Source of the DNA: Streptomyces tailanensis
Lineage (GTDB): Bacteria; Actinomycetota; Actinomycetes; Streptomycetales; Streptomycetaceae
Reading direction: 5' to 3'
DNA: 64,000 nt
Assembly: GCF_008386495.1 (NCBI RefSeq)
Contig: NZ_VTHJ01000035.1
Coordinates: 32,201 to 96,200 of the forward strand
Positions 51,483 through 59,401 of the stretch are shown here, one piece after another (position 1 is the first letter of the stretch; each line of letters starts with the position of its first letter). The position numbers and the translations under genes were made by a program. Under the pieces are notes generated by a model. It worked only from the letters and a program-made list of their open reading frames with translations. It searched no databases and was not told the DNA's origin.

Positions 51483-52385
51483 TTAGAAGTACCCCTCGCG
51501 CTTACGGTCTTCCATCGCGGCCTCGGACAGCTTGTCGTCGGCGCGGGTCGCGCCCCGCTCGGTGAGCCGGGACGCGGCGATCTCGGCGATGACCTGGTCC
51601 AACGTCACGGCGTCCGAGTCGACGGCGCCCGTGCAGGACATGTCACCCACGGTCCGGTACCGCACCTGCCGCTTCTCGACCGTCTCGTTCTCGCGCGGCC
51701 CGCCCCACTCGCCGGCGGTCAGCCACATCCCGCCCCGCATGAACACCTCGCGGTGGTGGGCGAAGTAGATCTCGGGCAGCTCGATGCCCTCGCGGGCGAT
51801 GTACTGCCAGACGTCCAGCTCGGTCCAGTTGGACAGCGGAAACACACGCACATGCTCCCCAGGCGCGTGGCGGCCGTTGTACAGCTGCCACAGCTCGGGC
51901 CGCTGCCGCCGCGGGTCCCACTGCGAGAACTCGTCCCGCAGCGAGAACACCCGCTCCTTGGCGCGGGCCTTCTCCTCGTCACGGCGGCCACCACCGAAGA
52001 CGGCGTCGAACTTCTCCGACTGGATCTTCTCCGTCAACGGGACGGTCTGCAGAGGGTTCCTCGTCCCGTCGGGACGCTCGCGCAGCACCCCGCGGTCGAT
52101 GTAGTCCTGCACGGACGCCACATGCAGCCGCAGACCGTGCTCGGCCACCGTACGGTCGCGGTACTCCAGCACCTCCGGGAAGTTGTGCCCGGTGTCCACG
52201 TGCAGCAGGGAGAAGGGGATCGCCGCGGGGGCGAAGGCCTTCAGCGCCAGGTGCAGCATGACGATGGAGTCCTTGCCGCCGGAGAAGAGGATCACCGGCC
52301 GCTCGAACTCGCCCGCCACCTCGCGGAAGATGTGGACGGCCTCGGACTCCAGCGCGTCCAGATGGGACAGGGTGTGGACGGTCAT
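51483..52385 (-). CDS. cysD: Sulfate adenylyltransferase subunit 2
   Basis: 300 residues of the PAPS-reductase-like ATP pyrophosphatase fold: PP-motif FSGGKDSIVMLHLALKAF, then LLHVDTGHNFPEVLEYRD, FGGGRRDEEKARAKERVFSL and WQYIAREGIELPEIYFAHHR. It forms APS with CysN. The ATG at 52385 shares ATGA with the cysC stop; a longer upstream reading overlaps cysC and is not family sequence. Confidence 0.94.
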   Translation of the reverse strand: MTVHTLSHLDALESEAVHIFREVAGEFERPVILFSGGKDSIVMLHLALKAFAPAAIPFSLLHVDTGHNFPEVLEYRDRTVAEHGLRLHVASVQDYIDRGVLRERPDGTRNPLQTVPLTEKIQSEKFDAVFGGGRRDEEKARAKERVFSLRDEFSQWDPRRQRPELWQLYNGRHAPGEHVRVFPLSNWTELDVWQYIAREGIELPEIYFAHHREVFMRGGMWLTAGEWGGPRENETVEKRQVRYRTVGDMSCTGAVDSDAVTLDQVIAEIAASRLTERGATRADDKLSEAAMEDRKREGYF

Positions 52386-52936
52386 ACGAGCAGACCCCGA
52401 TCCGCCAGCAGGGCGTACACGGACGCCGCCGACTCCTCGGGCGTCTGGTCCTGCGTGGCGAGGACCAGCGCCGGGTCGGCCGGCGGCTCGTACGGGTCGT
52501 CGACACCGGTCAGGCCCTTGAGCTGGCCGGCGGCCTGACGGGCGTACAGGCCCTTCACATCGCGCTCGCTGCACACCTCGACCGGGGTGGCGACATGGAC
52601 CTCGACGTACGGGGTGCCGCTCACGTCGTGCCGCTTGCGGACGGCCTCGCGGCTGTCGGCGTAGGGGGCGATGACGGGGACGACGGCGAGGACGCCGTTG
52701 CGGGCGAGGACCTCGGCGACCAGGCCGATGCGCTGCACATTGGTGTTGCGGTCCTCGCGGGAGAAGCCGAGGCCGGCGGAGAGGAAGCGACGGATCTCGT
52801 CGCCGTCGAGGACCTCCACGCGGTGCCCCTCGGACCGCAGCCGGCCGGCGAGTATGCGGGCGATCGTCGTCTTGCCCGCGCTCGGCAGGCCGGTGAGCCA
52901 GATCGTGGCTCCCTGGCCCTTGGACGAGGTGGTCAT
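52382..52936 (-). CDS. cysC: Adenylylsulfate kinase
   Basis: 184 residues. The P-loop is GLPSAGKTTIARILAGRL and the APS-binding segment is GDEIRRFLSAGLGFSREDRN, with RDVKGLYARQAAGQLKGLTG after it. It phosphorylates APS to PAPS, the donor used by the sulfotransferase encoded upstream. Its start shares ATGA with the glycosyltransferase stop. Confidence 0.94.
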   Translation of the reverse strand: MTTSSKGQGATIWLTGLPSAGKTTIARILAGRLRSEGHRVEVLDGDEIRRFLSAGLGFSREDRNTNVQRIGLVAEVLARNGVLAVVPVIAPYADSREAVRKRHDVSGTPYVEVHVATPVEVCSERDVKGLYARQAAGQLKGLTGVDDPYEPPADPALVLATQDQTPEESAASVYALLADRGLLV

Positions 52937-54171
52937 GCGTGTCCTTTCGCGGAGCCGGCCACGGCGGCGGTGCCGTGCCGTTGCTCGTGGAGGTCGGTGA
53001 ACAGGGCTTCCCAGCGCGGGTGAACGGCGTCCGGGCCGTACGAGGCGGCCGTGAGTACCGCGGCCACCCCCATGTCGGCGCGCATCGCCTCGTCGGCCAT
53101 GAGCTTCGCCATGGCGTCGGCCAGCGCGTCGGGGTCCTCCGGTGCCACCAGCAGACCGTCGACGCCGTGCGTCAGCACGTCCGCCGGGCCGGTCGGGCAG
53201 TCGAAGCTCACCACCGGAAGGGAGTGGCTCATCGCCTCGATCATCACCATCGGAAGTCCCTCGAACCGTGAGCTGAGCACGTAGAAGGACGCCTTGGCGA
53301 GTTCGTCGTCCAGACGGTCGGTGTGCCCCATGAGGAGAACGTGATTGTAGAGATGGTGGACGTCGATCAGGTTACGAAGTTCCGACTTCTTCTCGCCGCT
53401 GCCGTAAATCCTCAACTGCCATTCGGGGAACGACTCGACGAGCTTCGCCCAGGCCGGGATCAGCATGTCGAAGCCCTTCTGCGGGAAGAGCCGCCCGGCG
53501 GCCACCGCGATCTTCGACTTGGGGTCGGCGGCGACCTGGTCGAGGGAGTGCACGGCGTTCGGGATGCGGATGACCTCGGTGCCGGGCAGCAGTTCGGCGT
53601 ACTCCTCGCGGTCGCGCTCGGTGAGTACGGCGACGGTGGCGAAGCGCGGGTACGTCTCCTGGATGCGCTTCTGCACGTCCTTCCGGTGCGTGCCGAGGTT
53701 CATGTGCTCCTGGGCGACGCGGATCACGCCGTTGGTGGCGTGGTCGGCGGAGAGGAAGTTCAGCGCCGGGCGGGTCGTCACCAGGATGCCGCTGGTCAGT
53801 GACTTCATGTACGCGATGAGCCGGTCCTCGACGTACCGGTTGAAGTAGCGGTAGCCGAACTCGCCCTTCGGGATGTGCAGCGCGGGCGTCTGAAGCAGTT
53901 CGTCGCGCTTGCGGTCGCGCCAGCGGGCGACGAGCCCGGACGGCGGGGTGTGGGCGCCCTCGCGCAGGTCGACGACCGTGGAGGCCTGAACCCGGTCGTC
54001 GAGCGGGAACTGGATGTCGTCGCGGCGGCGCACCGCGCTGACGATCTCCACGCTCCAGCCCGCCGCCACCAGGGAGTTGGCCTGGTTCATCACCGTGCGG
54101 ATGGTGCCGCCGCGGCCATAGGCGTGCAGCAGCAGGTAGCGCACGTGGGGGAGGGGACGACGATCGGTCAT
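52933..54171 (-). CDS. Glycosyltransferase family 4
   Basis: 412 residues of the GT-B fold. The N-terminal acceptor domain opens VRYLLLHAYGRGGTIRTVMN. The C-terminal nucleotide-sugar domain has AVAAGRLFPQKGFDMLIPAW and the EX7E segment SRFEGLPMVMIEAMSHSLPV. It is likely to build the glycan or glycolipid that is sulfated by its operon neighbour. The ATG at 54171 shares ATGA with the upstream gene's stop, so the longer in-frame reading is rejected. Confidence 0.87.
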   Translation of the reverse strand: MTDRRPLPHVRYLLLHAYGRGGTIRTVMNQANSLVAAGWSVEIVSAVRRRDDIQFPLDDRVQASTVVDLREGAHTPPSGLVARWRDRKRDELLQTPALHIPKGEFGYRYFNRYVEDRLIAYMKSLTSGILVTTRPALNFLSADHATNGVIRVAQEHMNLGTHRKDVQKRIQETYPRFATVAVLTERDREEYAELLPGTEVIRIPNAVHSLDQVAADPKSKIAVAAGRLFPQKGFDMLIPAWAKLVESFPEWQLRIYGSGEKKSELRNLIDVHHLYNHVLLMGHTDRLDDELAKASFYVLSSRFEGLPMVMIEAMSHSLPVVSFDCPTGPADVLTHGVDGLLVAPEDPDALADAMAKLMADEAMRADMGVAAVLTAASYGPDAVHPRWEALFTDLHEQRHGTAAVAGSAKGHA

Positions 54172-54587
54172 GCGGAGCCTCCCGTACGGCACTCCAGAGA
54201 CAGGTTGTCCTTGATCGTGTAGTAGGGGCGCACCCCGAGGTTCCCGACGTGCTGCTCCGGAAACACGTAGATCTTCTTCTTGCCGCGGATGTCGTCGAGA
54301 TGCTTTCCGGCGCGCAGTTCGACGTGGCCGTCGGAGAGGTGGATGTCCCATTCCTCCACGGGGGCGTAGTCGGGCGCGGCGAGGTCGGCGACGGGCAGTT
54401 CGCTCTCGAAGCGGTCGCCCTTCAGGTCGGCGGCGTAGCGCAGCCGCCGGTCGGGGTGGGCGCGACGGGTGAGGACCAGCTCCCAGGAACCGGCGGTGTC
54501 ACGGGCGGGCAGCCCGTGGATGCGGCCGACGAGTCTTATACGGCCGTCGCGCGGCCACACCTCGGCTATCTCTGCGTGCGCCTTCAC
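54168..54587 (-). CDS. Conserved hypothetical protein of the sulfation operon
   Basis: 139 residues, rich in beta strand, no signal peptide or membrane helix: EIAEVWPRDGRIRLVGRIHG, SWELVLTRRAHPDRRLRYAA, DIHLSDGHVELRAGKHLDDI, and a basic KKKIYVFPEQHV segment. The GTG at 54587 shares GTGA with the sulfotransferase stop, and its own stop overlaps the glycosyltransferase start. No family is recognised. Its fixed place between the sulfotransferase and glycosyltransferase suggests a helper or substrate-binding role. Confidence 0.65.
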   Translation of the reverse strand: MKAHAEIAEVWPRDGRIRLVGRIHGLPARDTAGSWELVLTRRAHPDRRLRYAADLKGDRFESELPVADLAAPDYAPVEEWDIHLSDGHVELRAGKHLDDIRGKKKIYVFPEQHVGNLGVRPYYTIKDNLSLECRTGGSA

Positions 54588-55495
54588 TCGCTGTAGCCCC
54601 ATGCCTGGCACATCGGCCGGAGGATCTCCGGGATGTCGTCCTCGGTGGGCAGCGTGCGCCCGGACTGCACCTGACCGGTCTTGATCTTGTCGCGCCAGTC
54701 GCCGAGGCCCTTGACGACCTGGGCGTCGTCCTTCTTGCCGTAGTCGAGCATCGCCGGCTCGAAGTCGATGGCGAGGAACTCGCAGAGCCGCCGCATCTCC
54801 TTCTCGGGGTCGGCGGTGATGTCCTCGTAGCGGACGGTATGTCCGGTGAGTCCTTTGCGGGCCTTGTCGACGGCCTTCATATAGCGCAACGCGTCGGCGG
54901 CGGCCTCGTCGTAGGTGCGCTTGTCGGGGTCGCCCTCGTGCCACGACTGGGCGATGGAGACGGGGTGGCGCAGCAGGAAGACGAAGCGGGCGTCGGGCCA
55001 GCAGTCCCGGATGCGCTCGTAGACGAAGGCGTTGCTCGGGGTCTTCTCGACGATGAAGTCCTTGCCCGATTTGACCAGTTCGCGGTGCATGACCCGGTCC
55101 CAGAGCAGATGCTCCAGGTCGCCGCGCTCCAGGTCGAGGGCGCTCATCGCCTTCTGCGACAGTTTGCTGCCGTAGCCGACCTCGAGCCTGCGTATGTGCA
55201 GCTCATGCGGAGAGTGCAGCCGCGAGTGAGCGTTCATCAGCATCCGCAGCAGGGTGGAGCCGGAGCGCACGGGAGACATGATGAAGACCGGCTGCCTCAG
55301 CAGCCGGTCGGTCGCGAGCTCCTCGGGAGCCGGACATCGGTACACCGCTGTGGGCTTCTTGGCGGCCGGCTTGGGCGCCGTGGCCTTGGGGTTCGCCGGC
55401 TTGGCCGGGGTGGCCGGGGTGGCCGGGGTGGCCTTGCGGACCTGTAGGCCGGTGGTGGCGGTGAGTGCCCGGTTCAAATTGCGCATGAGACTCAT
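54584..55495 (-). CDS. PAPS-dependent sulfotransferase
   Basis: 303 residues. An Ala/Pro/Lys-rich N-terminal tract of about 30 residues, with ATP-repeats in TPATPATPAKPANPK, precedes the sulfotransferase fold. The 5'-phosphosulfate loop is PVFIMSPVRSGSTLLRMLMN at about 70-89. The 3'-phosphate site is FVFLLRHPVSIAQSWHEGD, followed by VRYEDITADPEKEMRRLCEF. It transfers sulfate from PAPS to an acceptor hydroxyl, probably a sugar, and leads the operon that also makes PAPS. No ribosome site is obvious at 55495. Confidence 0.87.
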   Translation of the reverse strand: MSLMRNLNRALTATTGLQVRKATPATPATPAKPANPKATAPKPAAKKPTAVYRCPAPEELATDRLLRQPVFIMSPVRSGSTLLRMLMNAHSRLHSPHELHIRRLEVGYGSKLSQKAMSALDLERGDLEHLLWDRVMHRELVKSGKDFIVEKTPSNAFVYERIRDCWPDARFVFLLRHPVSIAQSWHEGDPDKRTYDEAAADALRYMKAVDKARKGLTGHTVRYEDITADPEKEMRRLCEFLAIDFEPAMLDYGKKDDAQVVKGLGDWRDKIKTGQVQSGRTLPTEDDIPEILRPMCQAWGYSE

Positions 55496-55536
55496 GCGTC
55501 AGGATGGTAGGTAAGGATTCTGAGAAGATTGAAGCA

Positions 55537-55551
55537 GAACCCTGAGGGTTC
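55537..55551. terminator. Short hairpin between the PaaX-type gene and the sulfation operon
   Basis: GAACCC-TGA-GGGTTC is a perfect 6-bp dyad, 29 bases past the PaaX-type stop and 42 bases upstream of the sulfotransferase start. It may be a terminator for the first or an operator for the second. Confidence 0.4.
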
Positions 55552-55579
55552 CCTGAGTGAACAAAATCGTTACAGAACT

Positions 55580-56458
55580 TTACGGTTCGGTGTCACCCTC
55601 GGTGTCTGATCCACTGCTCTCCACACCCTCTGTGCGCTTCACGGTCTCCACTCCCGCGAACACCGCCCCCGCGTCCCGCAACCGCGCGTGCAGGGCCCGG
55701 AAGACGGCCGCCGAGCGCACCCCCGGCCAGTTCGCCGGCAGCAGTTCGGCGGGCAGCCCGGGATCGACGTACGGCAGATGGCGCCAGGAGTCCAGGGCCA
55801 GCAGATAGTCGCGGTACGCCTCCTCGGGCGGGGTGTCCGCGCGGCGCTCCCACGCGTGCAGCACGGGCGCGTGCCGGTCGAGGAACGCCTCGTGCTGCTT
55901 GGCGATCCCGGCCAGGTCCCACCACCGCGACACCGCCTCGGCGGTCGCCGCGAACCCCAGGTGCTCACCCCGGAACAGGTCCACGTAGGGGTCGAGCCGC
56001 AGCCGGATGAGCGTGTGCCGGGTCTCCTCGTACAGCCGGGCGGGAGCGATCCACACTCCTGGCGCGGCCGTGCCGAAGCCGAGTCCGGCCAGCCGGGAGC
56101 GCAGCACGTGCCGCTTCTGCCGCTCCGACTCCGGTACGGAGAACACGGCCAGCGTCCAGCCCTCGTCCCGCTCCGGCGCCGTCGCGTAGATCCGCCGGTC
56201 GCCGTCGTCGAGGAGCTGCCGCGCGTCCTCCGACAGCGCGTACCCGGCCGCGCCGGTCGCCGTACGGGCGGGGAGCAGCAGTTCCCGGCGTTTGAGCCGG
56301 GACACCGACGACCGGACGGAGGGCGCGTCGACCCCCACCGCGGCGAGCAGCCGGATCAGCTCGGAGACGGGCACGGGGCCCGGCACCGAACGCCCGTAGG
56401 CGCCGTAGAAGGTGACGATGAGCGAACGTGGTGCGTGCTGTTCGGACACGTTGATCAT
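55580..56458 (-). CDS. PaaX-family transcriptional regulator
   Basis: 292 residues. The N-terminal winged helix covers about residues 10-85 (SLIVTFYGAYGRSVPGPVPV, then SVRSSVSRLKRRELLLPART). The central PaaX domain contains TLAVFSVPESERQKRHVLRS and GVWIAPARLYEETRHTLIRL. The C-terminal domain has HAWERRADTPPEEAYRDYLL. PaaX proteins repress aryl-CoA degradation genes and are released by the aryl-CoA. It follows the CoA ligase gene by 15 bases and is probably in the same transcript. Matching dyads at 46760 and 58198 are its candidate operators. Confidence 0.88.
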   Translation of the reverse strand: MINVSEQHAPRSLIVTFYGAYGRSVPGPVPVSELIRLLAAVGVDAPSVRSSVSRLKRRELLLPARTATGAAGYALSEDARQLLDDGDRRIYATAPERDEGWTLAVFSVPESERQKRHVLRSRLAGLGFGTAAPGVWIAPARLYEETRHTLIRLRLDPYVDLFRGEHLGFAATAEAVSRWWDLAGIAKQHEAFLDRHAPVLHAWERRADTPPEEAYRDYLLALDSWRHLPYVDPGLPAELLPANWPGVRSAAVFRALHARLRDAGAVFAGVETVKRTEGVESSGSDTEGDTEP

Positions 56459-56473
56459 TTTAGGTCTTCGGCA

Positions 56474-58081
56474 TCACTGCTGGTCACCAGGGGTGCGTAG
56501 GCGGAACCGCTGAAGTTTTCCGGTCGCGGTGCGCGGCAGCGCGTCCACGAACAGGATCTCGCGCGGACACTTGTACGGCGCGAGCTCCGACTTGAGGAAT
56601 GTGCGCAGGGCTTCGCGGTCCCGGGCCGCTCCCGCTGTGACGACCACGTGGGCGACGACGGCCTGACCGCGTGCCTCGTCCGGCCGTCCCACCACCGCCG
56701 CCTCGACCACGTCCGGATGCCGTAACAGGGCCTCCTCGACCTCCGGGCCCGCGATGTTGTACCCGGCCGAGATGATCATGTCGTCGGCGCGCGCGACATA
56801 CCGGAAGTACCCGTCCGGCTCGCGGACATACGTGTCACCCGTGACGTTCCAGCCGCCCCGCACGTACTCCCGCTGCCGTGGATCCGCCAGATAGCGGCAC
56901 CCCACCGGACCGCGCACGGCGAGCAACCCGTGCTGCCCGTCGGGCACCGGCTTCCCGTCGGCGTCCTGCACGCGCGCGTGCCACCCCGGTACGGGAACGC
57001 CCGTCGTCCCTGGCCTGATGGCGTCGTCGGCGGCGGAGATGAAGATGTGCAGCAGCTCGGTCGCGCCGATGCCGTTGATGATCCGCAGCCCCGTGCGCTC
57101 GTGCCAGCCCCGCCAGGTCGCCGCCGGCAGGTTCTCGCCCGCCGACACACACCGCCGGAGCGACGACACGTCGTGCCCGCCCAACCCGTTCAGCTCGCCG
57201 AGCATCGCCCGGTACGCCGTCGGCGCCGTGAACAGCACGGACACCCCGTGCCCGGCGATCGCCGGCAGCAGCTGCTTCGGGCCCGCCTGTTCGAGCAGCA
57301 GGGCGCTGGCCCCGGCCCGCATCGGGAAGACGACGAGACCGCCGAGCCCGAAGGTGAAGCCCAGCGGGGGAGACCCGGCGAAGACGTCGTCCGCGCGCGG
57401 CGCGAGCACGTGCTTCGAGAACGTGTCCGCGATGGCCAGCACGTCCCGGTGGAAGTGCACGCACCCCTTGGGCCGCCCGGTGGTCCCGGACGTGAACGCG
57501 ATCAGCGCCACGTCGTCGGCCGCCGTCGCGACCGCCTCGAACGGCCCCTCGCTCACCGTCCGCCGGAGCAGATCGTCGGGCCCGTCCCCGCCGTACGTGG
57601 TGATCCTGAGTCCCGGCACCTCCGCCTTCACCAGGTCGTCCACGGACCGTACGTCGCACAGCGCGTGCGACACCCGCGCCAGTTCGCACACCGTCGCCAG
57701 CTCGTACGGCCGCTGCTGCGCGAGCACCGTCACCGCGACCGCCCCCGCCTTGAGCACCGCCAGCCAGCAGGCGGCCAGCCAGGGCGTGGTGGGCCCGCGC
57801 AGCAGCACCCGGTTGCCGGGGGCGACCCCGAGGGCGGTGGTGAGGGTGTGGGCGATGCGGTCGACCCGGGTGCCGAGTTCGCCGTACGTCCAGGTGTCCC
57901 CGGCGGGGGTGTGGAAGACCGGCCGTTCGGGGGCGGCCCCGGCGAGCAGTTCGGCGGCGGCGTTCAGTCGGGCGGGGTAGCGCAGTTCGGGGAGGTCGAA
58001 GGTGAGCTCGGGCCACTGGTCGGGAGGCGGGAGATGGTCCCGGGCGAAGGTGTCGACATGGGCGGTGACCCTGGAGTTCAT
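56474..58081 (-). CDS. Benzoate/aminobenzoate-type CoA ligase
   Basis: 535 residues of the AMP-forming ligase family, closest in layout to benzoate- and 2-aminobenzoate-CoA ligases. The P-loop motif is FTSGTTGRPKGCVHFH, the A5 motif is IINGIGATELLHIF, the A7/A8 region is GYFRYVARADDMIISAGYNI, and the catalytic Lys lies in TATGKLQRF near the end. It activates the aromatic acid to its CoA thioester. The ATG at 58081 starts after AGGGGG. It is divergent from the acyl-CoA dehydrogenase gene across a shared operator region. Confidence 0.87.
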   Translation of the reverse strand: MNSRVTAHVDTFARDHLPPPDQWPELTFDLPELRYPARLNAAAELLAGAAPERPVFHTPAGDTWTYGELGTRVDRIAHTLTTALGVAPGNRVLLRGPTTPWLAACWLAVLKAGAVAVTVLAQQRPYELATVCELARVSHALCDVRSVDDLVKAEVPGLRITTYGGDGPDDLLRRTVSEGPFEAVATAADDVALIAFTSGTTGRPKGCVHFHRDVLAIADTFSKHVLAPRADDVFAGSPPLGFTFGLGGLVVFPMRAGASALLLEQAGPKQLLPAIAGHGVSVLFTAPTAYRAMLGELNGLGGHDVSSLRRCVSAGENLPAATWRGWHERTGLRIINGIGATELLHIFISAADDAIRPGTTGVPVPGWHARVQDADGKPVPDGQHGLLAVRGPVGCRYLADPRQREYVRGGWNVTGDTYVREPDGYFRYVARADDMIISAGYNIAGPEVEEALLRHPDVVEAAVVGRPDEARGQAVVAHVVVTAGAARDREALRTFLKSELAPYKCPREILFVDALPRTATGKLQRFRLRTPGDQQ

Positions 58082-58113
58082 GACGTTCGCCCCCTGCTGT
58101 GGTCCCGGTGGTG

Positions 58114-58166
58114 GTGGGCTCGCATGTCGCGTGGGCTCGCGTGCCTGGGTGGGCTCGCATGCCTGG
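58114..58166. repeat. Tandem 17-18-bp repeat upstream of the CoA ligase
   Basis: GTGGGCTCGCATGTCGC, GTGGGCTCGCGTGCCTGG and GTGGGCTCGCATGCCTGG lie head to tail, with a partial fourth unit. A short palindrome, GCTCGCT-C-AGCGAGC (58171-58185), follows. It lies 33-105 bases upstream of the ligase start. Confidence 0.65.
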
Positions 58167-58186
58167 GGTGGCTCGCTCAGCGAGCG

Positions 58187-58222
58187 TATCGCCTTGGTGA
58201 CGGCAGTCAACAGTTCGCGATA
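58187..58222. promoter_or_regulatory. Putative operator for the aromatic operons, site 2
   Basis: TATCGC-N5-TGAC-GGCA-GTCA-N7-GCGATA: a core dyad inside a second dyad. The core (58198-58209) matches site 1 at 46760 in 11 of 12 bases. The distance from the core to GATA is identical (nine bases). It lies between the divergent CoA ligase and acyl-CoA dehydrogenase genes. Confidence 0.58.
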
Positions 58223-58261
58223 ACCTCGGAAGCGGCCCAATGAGGGGAGAGGGGACCGGCA

Positions 58262-59401
58262 ATGACCGTATTCTCGCTCGAACCGGCACAACTCGCCTGG
58301 TGTGCCGAACTGCGCGCCTTGGCCGCCGAACGCCTGTGCCCGCTCGCCGAGAAGGGCGAGCCCGGCCACGTCAACCGCCCCCTGGTCGCCGAGCTGGGCC
58401 GACTGGGCCTGCTCTCCCGGCTGTTCACCTCGGGCGCGCTCGACCTCTGCCTGATGCGCGAGTCACTGGCCTATGTCTGCACGGAGGCCGAGACCGCACT
58501 CGCCCTCCAGGGCCTGGGCGCCCACCCGGTCCACGCCCACGGCACCGAGGCCCAGCGCGCCCGCTGGCTCCCCCGGGTGAGCAGCGGCCACGCGGTCGCG
58601 GCCTTCGCGCTCAGCGAGCCGGAAGCGGGCTCGGACGCGGCGGCGCTGTCCCTGCGCGCGGAACCCGACGGCACCGGCCGCTGGCGCCTCACCGGCGAGA
58701 AGTGCTGGATCTCCAACGCCCCCGAGGCCGACCTCTACACCGTCTTCGCCCGCACCACCCCGGGCGCGGGCGCCCGTGGCGTCACCGCCTTCCTGGTCCC
58801 GGCCGACCGCCCCGGCCTCACCGGCACCCCGCTCGACATGCTCTCCCCGCACCCCATCGGCGCCCTCGACTTCGACGCCGTACCCGTCACGGCCGACGAC
58901 GTCCTCGGCGAACCCGACCGCGGTTTCCGCGTCGCCATGGGCACCCTCAACCTGTTCCGCCCCAGCGTCGGCGCCTTCGCGGTCGGCATGGCGCGGGCGG
59001 CGCTGGACGCGACGATCGCGCATACGGCTCAACGCGAGGCGTTCGACGGCAAGTTGAGGGACCTCCAGACGGTCGCCCACCAGGTGGCCGAGATGGCCAT
59101 GCGCACGGAGGCCGCCCGCCTCATGGTCTACGCGGCGGCGACGGCGTACGACTCGGGCGCCCCGGACGTACCGGGGCGGGCCGCGATGGCGAAGCTGCTG
59201 GCCACGGAGACCGCGCAGTATGTCGTCGACGCGGCCGTACAGCTGCACGGTGCGCGGGCGTTGCGGCGCGGCCATCTGCTCGAACACCTCTACCGGGAGG
59301 TGCGGGCGCCGCGCATCTACGAGGGGGCGAGCGAGGTCCAACGGGCCGTCATCGCGAAGGAGTTGTACGCGCGCCACGCGGAGGAGGTGCCGTCCGTATG
59401 A
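58262..59401 (+). CDS. Acyl-CoA dehydrogenase
   Basis: 379 residues with the three-part ACAD fold: an N-terminal helical domain, the FAD-binding beta domain (AVAAFALSEPEAGSDAAALS; KCWISNAPEADLYTVFART), and a C-terminal helical domain (REAFDGKLRDLQTVAHQVAE; AVQLHGARALRRGHLLEHLY). It would oxidise a cyclic acyl-CoA formed after ring reduction. The ATG at 58262 follows GAGGGGAGAGG. The stop shares ATGA with the RidA-type gene. Confidence 0.88.
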   Translation: MTVFSLEPAQLAWCAELRALAAERLCPLAEKGEPGHVNRPLVAELGRLGLLSRLFTSGALDLCLMRESLAYVCTEAETALALQGLGAHPVHAHGTEAQRARWLPRVSSGHAVAAFALSEPEAGSDAAALSLRAEPDGTGRWRLTGEKCWISNAPEADLYTVFARTTPGAGARGVTAFLVPADRPGLTGTPLDMLSPHPIGALDFDAVPVTADDVLGEPDRGFRVAMGTLNLFRPSVGAFAVGMARAALDATIAHTAQREAFDGKLRDLQTVAHQVAEMAMRTEAARLMVYAAATAYDSGAPDVPGRAAMAKLLATETAQYVVDAAVQLHGARALRRGHLLEHLYREVRAPRIYEGASEVQRAVIAKELYARHAEEVPSV

